This document shows, one piece after another, positions 33,052-41,776 of a stretch of DNA of 64,000 nucleotides. How positions within the stretch are numbered: the stretch's first letter is position 1; each line of letters begins with the position of its first letter. Below the pieces are notes generated by a model. The model was not told the origin of the DNA. It was given only the letters and a program-made list of their open reading frames with translations, and made no database searches. Made by a program: the position numbers and the translations under genes. The DNA comes from Acidimicrobiia bacterium (lineage in GTDB: Bacteria; Actinomycetota; Acidimicrobiia; Acidimicrobiales; Aldehydirespiratoraceae), in assembly GCA_022819505.1 (NCBI GenBank), contig JAJEHD010000013.1, forward strand, positions 1 to 64,000, given 5' to 3'.

Positions 33052-33840
33052 ATGAGCGGTCCCGGCGGCCTGGAGCTGATACGGCTGGAGCAGCGGTCGG
33101 AGCGGCTGGCCGAGGTCGTGCTCGACCGGCCTCCCGCCAACGCATTGAGCCACCAGTTCATGGACGAGCTGGGCGCGGTCACAGCCTGGCTGGAGCCGGG
33201 CGAGATCCAGCTGGTCGTGCTGCGCAGCAACGCCAGGATGTTCATGGCCGGCGCCGACCTGAACATGGTCAACGAGGGCTGGGACGATCAGGACGCCACC
33301 ACCGAGAAATGCCAGCAGATGATGAACGGCTGGGAGCGCCTGCCCATGCTGACCCTGGCCGCCATCGGCGGGCACGCGCTGGGGGCGGGATGCGAGCTGG
33401 CCATGTCCTGCGACTTCAGGGTGATGGCCCGGGGCAGGGCCCGCATCGGTCTGCCGGAGTCGTTGCGGGGACTGATCTCGGCTGCGGGCGGCACCCAGCG
33501 CATGAGCCGCCTGGTCGGCCCGGCCCGAGCCCTCGACCTGTGCGTGCGGGGGCGCATGATCGGCGCGGACGAAGCCGAGAGGTACGGGCTGGTAACCGAG
33601 GCAGTGGACTCCGAGCGGCTGGCTGAGCGGGTCGCGGAGCTGTGCGAGGAGTTGCTGGCGCTGCCCCGCCTCACCACCCAGGCCATCAAGCGCTGCGTCC
33701 TCGAGGGCCGGGACCTGCCCCTGGCCGAGGGCTTCGCGCTGGAACGCCGCGAGCTGGCCGGGTTGCGAGACACTCACGACACCCGCGAGGGCGTCCAGTC
33801 GTTCATCGAGAAGCGCGCCCCGAACTTCATCGGCAGGTGA
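33052..33840 (+). CDS. Enoyl-CoA hydratase/isomerase family protein
   Basis: 262-residue crotonase-fold protein. Oxyanion-hole segments AGADLNM near residue 65 and GHALGAGCELAMSCDFR near 110 with a Glu at the first catalytic position (GCEL), and LPESLRGL with the second Glu. These two acidic residues support hydratase activity. ATG 33052 was chosen over GTG 33043. It ends GTGA, overlapping the SnoaL-like gene. Hydrates the enoyl-CoA made by the ACADs, or acts on a ring enoyl-CoA; undecided. Confidence 0.88.
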   Translation: MSGPGGLELIRLEQRSERLAEVVLDRPPANALSHQFMDELGAVTAWLEPGEIQLVVLRSNARMFMAGADLNMVNEGWDDQDATTEKCQQMMNGWERLPMLTLAAIGGHALGAGCELAMSCDFRVMARGRARIGLPESLRGLISAAGGTQRMSRLVGPARALDLCVRGRMIGADEAERYGLVTEAVDSERLAERVAELCEELLALPRLTTQAIKRCVLEGRDLPLAEGFALERRELAGLRDTHDTREGVQSFIEKRAPNFIGR

Positions 33841-34385
33841 GGACGGTGGGGCACGGGGGCTCGGTCACCCAGGAGCTGAGGGACCGCTACGAGATCGAGC
33901 AGGTCCTCTACGACTTCGCCCGCTACTGCGACGACCTCGACTTCGCGGGGCTGGCCTCCCTGTTCCACGACGAGTGCCGGTGGGACTACGGGCCCGGTGC
34001 CGGGCCGGTCGTGGAGGGCCGCGACCAGGTCGAGGCCTTCGTACGGCAAGCCTTCTCCGGCTCGGCCGCCGGCCAGGATCCAGAGGGTGTCAAGGTGCGG
34101 ATCCGCAAGACCAGCCACCACGTCAGCCAGGTGGCCATCAACTTCGACGGTTCCGACCATGCCCGCACCGAGGCCTTCGTGTTCACGTGGCACGAGATGT
34201 CCGACGGCTCGCCGGGCCTGCTGTGGGGCCGCTGGCACGACCAGCTGCGCCGCACCGAGCACGGCTGGAAGATCTCCGAGCGCCGCATGATCCTGTCCGC
34301 AGTGGACAACTACTACGGCATCGGTCACTCCGCCTGGGCAGAGGACTTCAAGCCCTTCCACCGGCAGCCTCCCTTCGTTCCGTGA
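33837..34385 (+). CDS. SnoaL-like / NTF2-like domain protein
   Basis: 182-residue NTF2-like protein. Helix and strand pattern: RYEIEQVLYDFARYCDDLDF, FHDECRWDY, and later HARTEAFVFTWHE, ending with WKISERRMIL. GTG 33837 overlaps the hydratase stop (GTGA); GTG 33846 is an alternative. The protein ends GTGA with the next SDR. Second SnoaL-like protein of the window, and in a CoA-linked operon. A small isomerase, hydratase or cyclase step is possible, the family being catalytically diverse. Confidence 0.8.
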   Translation: MRTVGHGGSVTQELRDRYEIEQVLYDFARYCDDLDFAGLASLFHDECRWDYGPGAGPVVEGRDQVEAFVRQAFSGSAAGQDPEGVKVRIRKTSHHVSQVAINFDGSDHARTEAFVFTWHEMSDGSPGLLWGRWHDQLRRTEHGWKISERRMILSAVDNYYGIGHSAWAEDFKPFHRQPPFVP

Positions 34386-35143
34386 GTTTGAGCGGTCCTA
34401 GGGGCCTCGCTCTGGTATCAGGGGGCGGCGGCGACATCGGCGCGGCCATCTGCCGGGCCCTGCACGCCGACGGCTGGGGCCTGGCCATCGGCTACGTCTC
34501 CCGGCAGCGGGCCGAGACGCTGGCGGCCGAGCTCGCCGCCCAGGGACCGCCGGCGCGGGCAATCCCGCTCGACCTGACCGACAGGGCCGGCATCCGCGCC
34601 AGCGTGGGAGGCCTGCTGGACGCGGAGGGCCACATCGACGCGCTGGTGCTCAACGCCGGATGGAACCAGGCCCGCTCGTTCCTCGACACCGACGAGCAGC
34701 AATGGCGCACCACCGTGGCAGTGAACCTCGTGGGGCCGATGCTGGCCGTCCAGATGTGCCTGCCGTCCATGGTCGCTGCCGGCAGCGGAGCCATCGTGGC
34801 CATCACCTCGGAGGCGGCCCGGGTGGGTGATGCCGGCAATGCGGTGTACTCGGCGGCCAAGGCCGGGCTGACCTCGTTCTTGCGCACCATCGTGCGCGAG
34901 CACGGCCGCCACGGCGTGCGGGCCAACGCGGTGGCGCCCGGGCCGATCGACACCAGCCTGCTGCGCCACGCGTTCGAGGATCCCGAGGCTGCCGACGCGG
35001 CGATCGCCAAGCTGACCCGGCTGGTGCCGCTGCGCAGGCTGGGACAGCCCACCGAGGTAGCTGCCGCGGTGCGCTACCTGGTCAGCGAGGGCGCCCACGT
35101 GAACGGCCAGCAGCTCGGCGTCGGCGGCGGCGTAGTCATGTAA
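34382..35143 (+). CDS. SDR family oxidoreductase
   Basis: 253-residue SDR in which the usual TGxxxGxG reads SGGGGDIG (residues 13-20), with Thr replaced by Ser. Catalytic Tyr156/Lys160 (YSAAK) follow ITSEAARVG. GTG 34382 overlaps the SnoaL-like stop (GTGA). The C-terminus ends VNGQQLGVGGGVVM, typical. Last gene of the plus operon from 28995. NAD(P) specificity not assignable. A hairpin follows between this and the convergent amidohydrolase. Confidence 0.85.
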   Translation: MSLSGPRGLALVSGGGGDIGAAICRALHADGWGLAIGYVSRQRAETLAAELAAQGPPARAIPLDLTDRAGIRASVGGLLDAEGHIDALVLNAGWNQARSFLDTDEQQWRTTVAVNLVGPMLAVQMCLPSMVAAGSGAIVAITSEAARVGDAGNAVYSAAKAGLTSFLRTIVREHGRHGVRANAVAPGPIDTSLLRHAFEDPEAADAAIAKLTRLVPLRRLGQPTEVAAAVRYLVSEGAHVNGQQLGVGGGVVM

Positions 35144-35150
35144 GCCCCTA

Positions 35151-35171
35151 GGCCGGCGCTCCGACCCGGCC
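35151..35171. terminator. Hairpin between convergent genes
   Basis: GGCCGG (35151-35156), nine-base loop, CCGGCC (35166-35171), between the stops of the plus SDR and minus amidohydrolase. No T-run; possible bidirectional terminator. Confidence 0.35.
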
Positions 35172-35174
35172 GGA

Positions 35175-36077
35175 CTATTCGGCGGGGGAGAGGGCGAAAG
35201 CTCGTTGCGCGTTCTCGGCCAGGAACTTGGGCCAGACATGGTCGCGCAGTGGCAGCTCGCCGACCTCGCGGAAGATCCGGTCGTAAGGGAGCATGGGCCA
35301 GTAGCCCGCGAAGATCACCTTGTCCGAACCCCGCCGGTTGGCGTGGTCGATCACCGCCTTCGGGTAGTACTTGGGCGCGAAGCCGCTGGTCGCGAAGTAC
35401 ACATTCGGCCAGGTCTGCATCATCTTGACGCAGGTGTCGGTCCACGGCTCGCCGCCGTGCTTGAACACCACCCGGAGGTCGGGGAAGAACCAGCACACCT
35501 CGTCGAGGTGGATCGGGTTCTGGGTCCACGCCGGCACCCGGGGGCCGGGGAAGCCGACGTTGATCATCACCGCCAGGTCGCACTCGATGCACTTGGAGTA
35601 GATCGGGTAGTACTCCCGGGAGTTGGGCGCGATGTGCGGGTACAGCATGTGGGGCACGATCATCACGCTGCGCAGGATCGGGTAGCGCCGGGCCAGGTCG
35701 TCTATACGGCGTACTGCGGCCATCCCGTCGTGAGGGTCGACTCGCAGCGACACGAAGACCCTGTCCGGGTGCTCGCTGAGCCGGTCGAGCACCTCGTCCG
35801 CGGTGCCGAAATTGAGGGGGACCTGGGCCCGGGCGATGCCCCAGGAGTCCAGGTTGGCCAGCCACAGGCTGAGATCGCCCATGATCCGGTCCCGCTCGAC
35901 CCGGCCGGCGTCCTTGGCGAAGAGGTGCCCCACGATGTCGGTGGAGGGCCAGGCCGCCAGGCTGTCGGCGTCCCGCAGGGCGGCCCGAGGCATGGGCACC
36001 TCGATCCCGTCGCGGTCGATGGTGAGCTGGCTGAAGGCGTCGATGATCGGCACCGGGGACTGCGCGGGCAATTCCAT
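35175..36077 (-). CDS. Amidohydrolase family 2 protein with degenerate N-terminal motif
   Basis: 300-residue Amidohydro_2 protein. N-terminal segment reads PIIDAFS where the family has D-x-H-x-H, so the first metal ligands are missing. The barrel is otherwise recognisable: MIVPHMLYPH, FPDLRVVFKHGGEPW and NVYFATSGF match the family. ATG at 36077 was chosen from the point where homology begins; CATAAT lies seven bases upstream on the minus strand, suggesting a leaderless transcript. Divergent from an MFS carrier. Loss of the N-terminal metal site is shared with 32079-32999. Function uncertain. Confidence 0.75.
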   Translation of the reverse strand: MELPAQSPVPIIDAFSQLTIDRDGIEVPMPRAALRDADSLAAWPSTDIVGHLFAKDAGRVERDRIMGDLSLWLANLDSWGIARAQVPLNFGTADEVLDRLSEHPDRVFVSLRVDPHDGMAAVRRIDDLARRYPILRSVMIVPHMLYPHIAPNSREYYPIYSKCIECDLAVMINVGFPGPRVPAWTQNPIHLDEVCWFFPDLRVVFKHGGEPWTDTCVKMMQTWPNVYFATSGFAPKYYPKAVIDHANRRGSDKVIFAGYWPMLPYDRIFREVGELPLRDHVWPKFLAENAQRAFALSPAE

Positions 36078-36189
36078 GTCTACGATTATGCTGGATTGGT
36101 CGGCAAACCCGCATGCGGGCCCTTGCCGAGCGAGTCTGAGGGATGGACGCCGGCTGAGCCGAGAAGCGAGCGACGGGGAACTTCGAGCG

Positions 36190-37449
36190 GTGCGCAGCAC
36201 CCGCCGGTTCCTCGCGATGCGCAGCACCTTCCGATCCATGGCGGTGCGCGACTTCCGCATCTTCGTCACCGGCCACACCGTCAGCCAGATGGGCACATGG
36301 ATGCAGCGACTAGCGGTGATCTGGGCTGTGTTCGAGATTACCGACAGCGGGACCGCGGTCGGGGTGGCCAGCGCTTGCGTGTTCGGCCCGGCCATCGTCC
36401 TGAGCCCGCTGGCCGGCCTGGTGGCCGACCGCCGCGAGAGCCGGAGCCTGCTGGTGACGACCAAGGTTGGTCTGGTCATCTCGGCAGCGGTGCTGGCCGC
36501 AGTGGCCTTCAGCCAGCCTTCGACGCCTACGCCCTATCTGCTGGCCGCGTTGCTGTTCGGCGTGGTGGAGACTTTCGATATCCCGGTGCGGATGATCTTC
36601 GTCGGAGCCCTCGTCAACCGCGAGGATCTCTCCAACGCGATCGGCCTGAACTCCTCGGCCATGAACGGCTCGCGCATCGTCGGCCCCGCACTCGGTGGTG
36701 CCCTCATCTCGGGTGCGGGCGTGGAGTGGTGCTTCGCAGTCAACATCGCGCTGGCCACGATCGTGCTGGTCTCGATGCTCACCATCCGGACCCGATCCCA
36801 GCCGAACCCCGCGCCGACGCCGGACCGCCGGATGCTGCTGGGCTTCGGCGTGGCCTGGCGCGAGCCGGTGCTGAGAGCCAGCCTGCTGGCCTACACCGTC
36901 GTGGGCGTGTTCGCCATCGTCTTCCCGGTGACCCTGCCGCTGTTCGCCGAGCGGACGTTGGGAGGGGGTCCGGAGACGTTCACGCTGCTGTTCGCGACCC
37001 TCAGCCTCGGAGCGATCGGGGGCGGGCTAGTAGTGGCCCGGCGAGCCATGCCGGGCTTGGGCTTCCTGGGGGCCTCCTCGATTGCCACCGCTCTCACGAT
37101 GGCCGCGCTGGCCGCAGCCAACAGCGTCGTCGCGGCGGCGCTCGCCGCGGTGACGGTGGGCGCGGCCACCATGGCCTTCATGGGCGCGGTCGTCACGGTC
37201 GTGCAGCTGAACGCCCCGGCCGCGACGCGGGGGCGGGTGCTGGCTCTCGTCTCGATGGTCGGAATCGGCTCGCGGGCGGTGGGCGGGCCGATACTGGGCA
37301 TGATCATCGACGCGATCAACGCGCGGGCCTCCCTCTTCCTCGGCGCGGCCGTCTCGGGAATTGTCGGCGTCTGGCTGCTGCTCTCGACGCGCCGGGCCTC
37401 CGCCCGCGTCGCCCCTGCTCGCTCGGCCTCCGAGGGGCCACGCGGATAG
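36190..37449 (+). CDS. MFS transporter (MFS_3/EntS-like)
   Basis: 419-residue major facilitator with about 12 predicted membrane helices; the N-terminal half contains FVTGHTVSQMGTWMQRLAVIW and loop LADRRESR, typical of the MFS_3 exporter/importer group. GTG 36190 is a likely start; ATG 36217 is possible. The last 18 codons (RASARVAPARSASEGPRG) fall in repeat-like sequence: positions 37417-37430 match the right end of repeat copy 1, and the stop lies in copy 2. The authentic C-terminus may therefore have been altered by element insertion. Substrate and direction of transport unknown. Neighbours are amidohydrolases. Confidence 0.82.
   Translation: MRSTRRFLAMRSTFRSMAVRDFRIFVTGHTVSQMGTWMQRLAVIWAVFEITDSGTAVGVASACVFGPAIVLSPLAGLVADRRESRSLLVTTKVGLVISAAVLAAVAFSQPSTPTPYLLAALLFGVVETFDIPVRMIFVGALVNREDLSNAIGLNSSAMNGSRIVGPALGGALISGAGVEWCFAVNIALATIVLVSMLTIRTRSQPNPAPTPDRRMLLGFGVAWREPVLRASLLAYTVVGVFAIVFPVTLPLFAERTLGGGPETFTLLFATLSLGAIGGGLVVARRAMPGLGFLGASSIATALTMAALAAANSVVAAALAAVTVGAATMAFMGAVVTVVQLNAPAATRGRVLALVSMVGIGSRAVGGPILGMIIDAINARASLFLGAAVSGIVGVWLLLSTRRASARVAPARSASEGPRG
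37417..37430. repeat. Solitary repeat end-fragment in MFS 3' region
   Basis: GCTCGCTCGGCCTC; thirteen bases match the right end of repeat copy 1 (13985-13997). It lies just before copy 2, so a nested or tandem insertion is possible. Confidence 0.45.
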
Positions 37450-37568
37450 GCGAGAGCCGGTCGCGTCGCAGCGGCGTCATTCCCGCTCTTGTTCGCTGCG
37501 CTCACGGGCCGCTCGGGCCACGGCCTCGCCTGTATGGGCTGGATTCGCTCGCCTATCCGCTCGGCCTC
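37442..37568. repeat. Dispersed intergenic repeat, copy 2
   Basis: Best-defined copy. Ends are a perfect 13-bp inverted repeat: GCGGATAGGCGAG (37442-37454) and CTCGCCTATCCGC (37548-37560), followed by TCGGCCTC. The 44-base core (37482-37525) is identical to copy 1. It overlaps the stop codon of the MFS gene and ends before the promoter of the amidohydrolase. Confidence 0.8.
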
Positions 37569-37585
37569 TAATCCCGACGATCGGT

Positions 37586-37591
37586 TATCAT
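37586..37591 (+). promoter_or_regulatory. -10-like TATCAT before amidohydrolase
   Basis: TATCAT inside GGTTATCATGAATTACC, an imperfect palindrome, 27 bases before GTG 37619. The leader carries GGGAGG. Whether it is a promoter, operator or both is undecided. Confidence 0.4.
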
Positions 37592-37618
37592 GAATTACCC
37601 GGACCGGGAGGTGAGATC

Positions 37619-38842
37619 GTGACGACGACGCGAGCCACGGTGACGCTGCTGCCCGATCCCGAGCGTCGCCGGCGGCGCTACACGATCATCTCCGTCGACG
37701 ACCACCTGTGCGAGCCGTCGCACATGTTCGAGGGCCGGCTCCCCCGGCGCTTCAGCGACAGAACGCCCCGGGTGGTGGAGACCGACGACGGCGCCGAGGC
37801 CTGGCTGTTCGAGGACACGCTCATGCCTCAGGTGGGGTTCAACGCAGCCGCGGGCCGCCCGCCCGCCGAGGTGGTGAGCCGGGACCCGATCCGGTTCTCG
37901 GAGATGCGCCGGTCGGCCTACGAAGTCCACGCCCGTGTCGCCGACATGGACCTCGACGGCGTGTACGCGTCACTGTGCTTCCCGTCGTACCTGGCCGGGT
38001 TCGGCGGCGTGAGGCTCCAGACCACCTCGGCCGACACCGACTTCTCGCTGGCGCTGGTGCGGGCCTGGAACGACTGGATGATCGAGGAGTGGGCTGGCTC
38101 GTATCCCGAGCGGATGATCCCGATGCAGCTGGCGTGGCTCCATGATCCCGACCTGGCCGCATCCGAGATCCGGCGCAACGCCGACCGGGGCTTCCGGGCC
38201 GTGACCTTCCCCGAGTCCCCCCATCAGGCCGGTTTCCCGTCGCTTCACTCCGGATACTGGGACCCCTTCGTTGCCGCCTGCGCGGAGACGGGCACGGTGA
38301 TCAACGTCCACACCGGATCAGCGGGCAAGCTCCCCGAGTCGGCCCCGGACGCGCCCGCCGACGTGACCTCGGCCCTGTTCGGCGCGGGCTACGCCCTCAC
38401 CACCACCGTCGACTGGCTGTTCTCGCGCTACGCCATGAAGCACCCCGAAATCAAGATCTCGATATCGGAGGGCGGCATCGGCTGGGTGCCGTCCCTGCTG
38501 GACCGCCTGGAGCACCACTACCGCAAGCAGGGAGACCGCCGCGGCACCTGGGTCGGCTCGGAGCTGAGCGCTGCCGAGCTGCTCCAGCGGAACTTCTGGT
38601 TCTGTCTGGTGGACGAGCCCTCCGCGATGGTGCATCTCGACCGGATCGGGGTGGAGAACATCCTCTTCGAGACCGACTTCCCCCACAACGACTCGAGCTG
38701 GCCCGACAGCCAGGAGCTGTTCCACAAGCACATGGCCGCCAAGGACGATCACACCGTGCGCCGGATCAGCTGGCAGAACGCCGCGGAGCTGTTCGGCCAC
38801 CCGGTGCCGCTCGCGGTGCAGCTCGACCCGGACGCCTACTAA
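37619..38842 (+). CDS. Amidohydrolase family 2 (ACMSD-like)
   Basis: 407-residue Amidohydro_2 enzyme. The N-terminal metal motif is D-D-H at residues 27-29 in SVDDHLCEP, and the C-terminal FETDFPHNDSSWP holds the catalytic Asp. GTG 37619 was chosen: GGGAGGTGA ends about five bases upstream, and the chain then starts with a basic stretch (RRRRRY) before the first barrel strand. The frame extends upstream into the repeat, which is not coding. Monocistronic between repeat copy 2 and a convergent ligase. Closest relatives in the window are 1589-2767 and 20333-21508. Confidence 0.87.
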   Translation: MTTTRATVTLLPDPERRRRRYTIISVDDHLCEPSHMFEGRLPRRFSDRTPRVVETDDGAEAWLFEDTLMPQVGFNAAAGRPPAEVVSRDPIRFSEMRRSAYEVHARVADMDLDGVYASLCFPSYLAGFGGVRLQTTSADTDFSLALVRAWNDWMIEEWAGSYPERMIPMQLAWLHDPDLAASEIRRNADRGFRAVTFPESPHQAGFPSLHSGYWDPFVAACAETGTVINVHTGSAGKLPESAPDAPADVTSALFGAGYALTTTVDWLFSRYAMKHPEIKISISEGGIGWVPSLLDRLEHHYRKQGDRRGTWVGSELSAAELLQRNFWFCLVDEPSAMVHLDRIGVENILFETDFPHNDSSWPDSQELFHKHMAAKDDHTVRRISWQNAAELFGHPVPLAVQLDPDAY

Positions 38843-38861
38843 CCGGACGGGTTCCCCGGGG

Positions 38862-40484
38862 TCAGCCTCCGAGCATCCCCTCGATCACAGCTCTCAGCCG
38901 GAACTTCTCCACCTTGCCGGTCGCGGTCCTGGGCAGCTCATCGATCAGCTCCAGGCGCTCGGGCAGCTTCTGGACGGCGACGCCCCGGGCTCGGACGTGC
39001 TCGACGACCGACTCGAAGGTGGGCGCCTGCCCCGGTGCGGCCACCACGAACGCGCACACCCGCTCACCGAGGCGCTCGTCGGGCATGCCGATCACGGCCG
39101 CGTCGGCGACCTGCGGATGCTCGACCAGGATGTCCTCGATCTCGCGGGGCGCGATCTTCACGCCGCCCCGGTTGACCAGCTCCTTCTTGCGCCCGGTCAC
39201 CCGCACGTAGCCGTCAGCGTCCATGCGCCCCAGATCACCGGAGCGGAAGTGCCCGCTGGGGGCGAACACCTCGGCGGTGCGCTCGGGATCCTGCCAGTAG
39301 TCGAGCATCACCATCGGACCCCAGCTGCAGATCTCGCCGTCCTGGCCGCGCTCGATCTCGTTGCCGTCGTCGTCGAGGATCCGCACGTCGTTGCAGGACA
39401 CCGCGCAGCCGTCGCTGGAGGCGACCCGCTCCACGGGGTCGGTGAGCTTGACCATCGTCTCGACACCGAACTCGCTCTGGCCGAAGATCGAGAGCATCTT
39501 GCAGCCCAGGGCGTCCTCGGCCCGGTGCACCACCGCGGCCGGTATCGGCGCTCCGCCGCAGCCGAACACCCGGAACGGCCCGATCTCATAGTCGCCGGAC
39601 TCGGAGGCGTCGGCCATCATCGTCGCGAACGGCGTGGCCCCCATGGTGTGGGTGCATCCGTAGCGCGACACCAGTTCGAGGGCCCGGTGGGCGTCCCAGG
39701 CGTCCTGCAAGACGGTTCCGAATCCGCCCAGACAAGGGGAGATGACCCCGGCATTGAGGCCCGTGTTGTGCATGACCGGCGAGGGCATGAAGCAGCGGTC
39801 GCCGGGCCGCAGCTCGATCTCACGGTTGAGCACCCGGGCCGTGGCCGCGTGGCTGTTGAAGCTGTGCAGCGCCCCCTTAGGCAGCGCGGTGGTGCCCGAG
39901 GTGAAGATGATGATCTGATCGTCGTCGGGGTCCGGCAGGGGACCGTCATACCGGTCGCCGCCGGATATCAGATCGGTGAGGCTTGTGGCTCCGGTGGGAG
40001 TCTCACCGAGGACGACCACCCGCTTCAGCGATCCGCACGCCTCCGACAGCTCCATGGCCATGGCGGCGTGGTCGAAGCCCCGGTGCTCGTCGACCGTGAT
40101 GAAGCACTCCGCCCCGGTGCGGTCGATGGCGTCGCTCACCTCGCTGCGTCGGTAGATCATCATCCGCGGGACGATCACGCAGCCCAGCCGGCACAGCGCG
40201 TAGTAGGTGACGACCGCCTCCACGACGTTGGGCAGCTGGACGGCGACCACGGACTCGCCGTCGAGACCAGCCCCGGCCAACGACCCGGCCAGCGACCACG
40301 CCATGTCCCTCAACTCTGCGAACGTCAGCTCCCCCGACTCGTCGGCCACGCCGATCTCGCCGGGCTGTTCGCGGGCGTTGCGCTCGACGTAGTGGGCGAG
40401 GGTGTGCTCGGACCACAGCCCGTCGGCCCGCCACGCCCCGGCCTGCTCAGGGGTGAATCTCGGATGGAGTCCCCGCCGCTTCAT
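38862..40484 (-). CDS. AMP-binding acyl-CoA synthetase (cyclohexanecarboxylate-CoA ligase-like)
   Basis: 540-residue ANL ligase. FTSGTTALPKG at residues 194-204, FGQSE near 320, FRSGDLGRMD near 423, and the catalytic Lys in TGKVEKF near 527. ATG 40484 has GGAGGAG four to five bases upstream. The N-terminus RFTPEQAGAWRADGLW is characteristic of the cyclohexanecarboxylate/AliA- and EntE-like group, so an alicyclic or aromatic acid substrate is a reasonable guess, not a firm call. It follows an LLM gene by 58 bases on the same strand, so the two may be co-transcribed. Confidence 0.88.
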   Translation of the reverse strand: MKRRGLHPRFTPEQAGAWRADGLWSEHTLAHYVERNAREQPGEIGVADESGELTFAELRDMAWSLAGSLAGAGLDGESVVAVQLPNVVEAVVTYYALCRLGCVIVPRMMIYRRSEVSDAIDRTGAECFITVDEHRGFDHAAMAMELSEACGSLKRVVVLGETPTGATSLTDLISGGDRYDGPLPDPDDDQIIIFTSGTTALPKGALHSFNSHAATARVLNREIELRPGDRCFMPSPVMHNTGLNAGVISPCLGGFGTVLQDAWDAHRALELVSRYGCTHTMGATPFATMMADASESGDYEIGPFRVFGCGGAPIPAAVVHRAEDALGCKMLSIFGQSEFGVETMVKLTDPVERVASSDGCAVSCNDVRILDDDGNEIERGQDGEICSWGPMVMLDYWQDPERTAEVFAPSGHFRSGDLGRMDADGYVRVTGRKKELVNRGGVKIAPREIEDILVEHPQVADAAVIGMPDERLGERVCAFVVAAPGQAPTFESVVEHVRARGVAVQKLPERLELIDELPRTATGKVEKFRLRAVIEGMLGG

Positions 40485-40542
40485 GTGCTCCTCCAGAGAG
40501 TCGGGAGACGGGCCGGCCCGTTCATTCCGTTGGTTCTGGCTC

Positions 40543-41571
40543 TCAGGCGAGCGCCGCGGCGAACGCTTCCAGGAAGTGCTCCGGCTCGCGGTCGACGGCC
40601 GGCACCAGCACCCGGGTGACGCCGAGCTCCACCAGGTCGTCGAAGCGCCTTCGAACGTGTTCGGGCGTGCCCGCGATGGCGAAGCGCTCGGCGAGGTACT
40701 CGGTGAGGCCCAACTCATCGACGAGGCGGGCGTTGGCTCCGTCCCACTTGACGTGCTCGCTCTGGTCGTAGCGGCGCTGCAACTCCCGAACCGCATCGAT
40801 GAGCGCCTCGGGCACGGTCGCCAGTTGAGCCTCGGAGCGGAGCCCGTGGGATCCGGCGCTAGCCAGGTTGGCCCTGATGGGGGCGTAGGCGTCCTCGACC
40901 GTCGAGCCGACGGATGCCCGGGTCATCACCCAGAAGTCGACCTCTCCGGGATCTCGTCCCGCGGCGGAGGCGCCGTCGGCCACTGCCTGAAGGGCGGACA
41001 TCACCACCTCCGGTGACGTTCCCCCCGCGAACAGCACGCCGTCCGCGACCTCGCCCGCGATCCGAGCCGTCACCAGCCCGTAGGCGGCCAGGTAGACGGG
41101 TACGGGCCGCTCGGGACCGAGCGTCAAGGGTCGGCCCTCCCATCGGCTGGGCTCACCGGCGAGGAGGCTGCGGATGGTCGCGGTCGCTTGACGCAGTTCG
41201 GGACGCTTGGGGACGCTCAGGCCCATCGAGAACAGGGGCCCACCCCCCGCGCCGAGACCGAGCACCAGCCGACCCGCCGACAGCGCGTCGAGTGAGGCCG
41301 CCGCAGCGGCGACCACCCCAGGATGGCGCGAGACCGGGTTGGTGACCATCGGCCCGAACCGGATCCGACTGGTGGCCTCGGCCACGACGGCCAGGCACAC
41401 GTTCACCTCCCGGTAGTGCATGGGAACGTCGCCCAACCCGGCCAGGTCGAATCCGAGCTCCTCGGCCAGCCGGGCCCGGTTGCGGAGCTCCCCGAAGTCC
41501 CGGCCGCCCAGCAGGATGGCTCCGGCCCGGCCGATGCGCTCCCGCGAGAGGTCCGCCACGTCCATGATCAT
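40543..41571 (-). CDS. LLM class F420-type oxidoreductase
   Basis: 342-residue luciferase-like protein from ATG 41571 (ATG 41565 also possible). Blocks SRERIGRAGAILLGG, GFDLAGLGDVPMHYREV, RIRFGPMVTNPVSRHPG and LGLGAGGGP are typical of LLM enzymes such as F420-dependent reductases and methylenetetrahydromethanopterin-reductase-like proteins. The first ATG falls inside CTATGATCATG (41573-41563), the same motif as at 6223 and 7942, so the motif may control this gene. Upstream is repeat copy 3. The ligase follows downstream. Substrate unknown. Confidence 0.85.
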   Translation of the reverse strand: MIMDVADLSRERIGRAGAILLGGRDFGELRNRARLAEELGFDLAGLGDVPMHYREVNVCLAVVAEATSRIRFGPMVTNPVSRHPGVVAAAAASLDALSAGRLVLGLGAGGGPLFSMGLSVPKRPELRQATATIRSLLAGEPSRWEGRPLTLGPERPVPVYLAAYGLVTARIAGEVADGVLFAGGTSPEVVMSALQAVADGASAAGRDPGEVDFWVMTRASVGSTVEDAYAPIRANLASAGSHGLRSEAQLATVPEALIDAVRELQRRYDQSEHVKWDGANARLVDELGLTEYLAERFAIAGTPEHVRRRFDDLVELGVTRVLVPAVDREPEHFLEAFAAALA

Positions 41572-41573
41572 AG
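41563..41573 (-). promoter_or_regulatory. CTATGATCATG motif overlapping LLM start
   Basis: Same 11-base sequence as in 7942-7952 and the reverse complement of 6236-6226. Here it spans the ATG of the LLM gene, so it would act as an operator or early transcribed element rather than a standard promoter core. Confidence 0.35.
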
Positions 41574-41587
41574 GTCGAGCGCGAGTA

Positions 41588-41717
41588 GCTAATGGCCCGT
41601 CGGATCGCAGCGTTGTCACTCCCGCTCTTGTTCGCTTCGCTCACGGGCCGCTCGGGCCACGGCCGCGCTCAGTATCTGCCGAATGCTGGCATTGGCGCTG
41701 CCCATTCGCTCGGCCTC
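41588..41717. repeat. Dispersed intergenic repeat, copy 3 (diverged)
   Basis: Core 41621-41664 matches copies 1 and 2 at all but one base (TTCGCTTCGC versus TTCGCTGCGC). The right third differs, but ends in TTCGCTCGGCCTC like the others. The terminal inverted repeat is weak. It lies between the LLM and MFS genes, which diverge. This copy looks older. Confidence 0.7.
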
Positions 41718-41776
41718 TTGGTTGTCATGGTGTCGGCTAGGTTCGCCGCGATGAGAAGGCTTGGTCTCCTGGTCGC

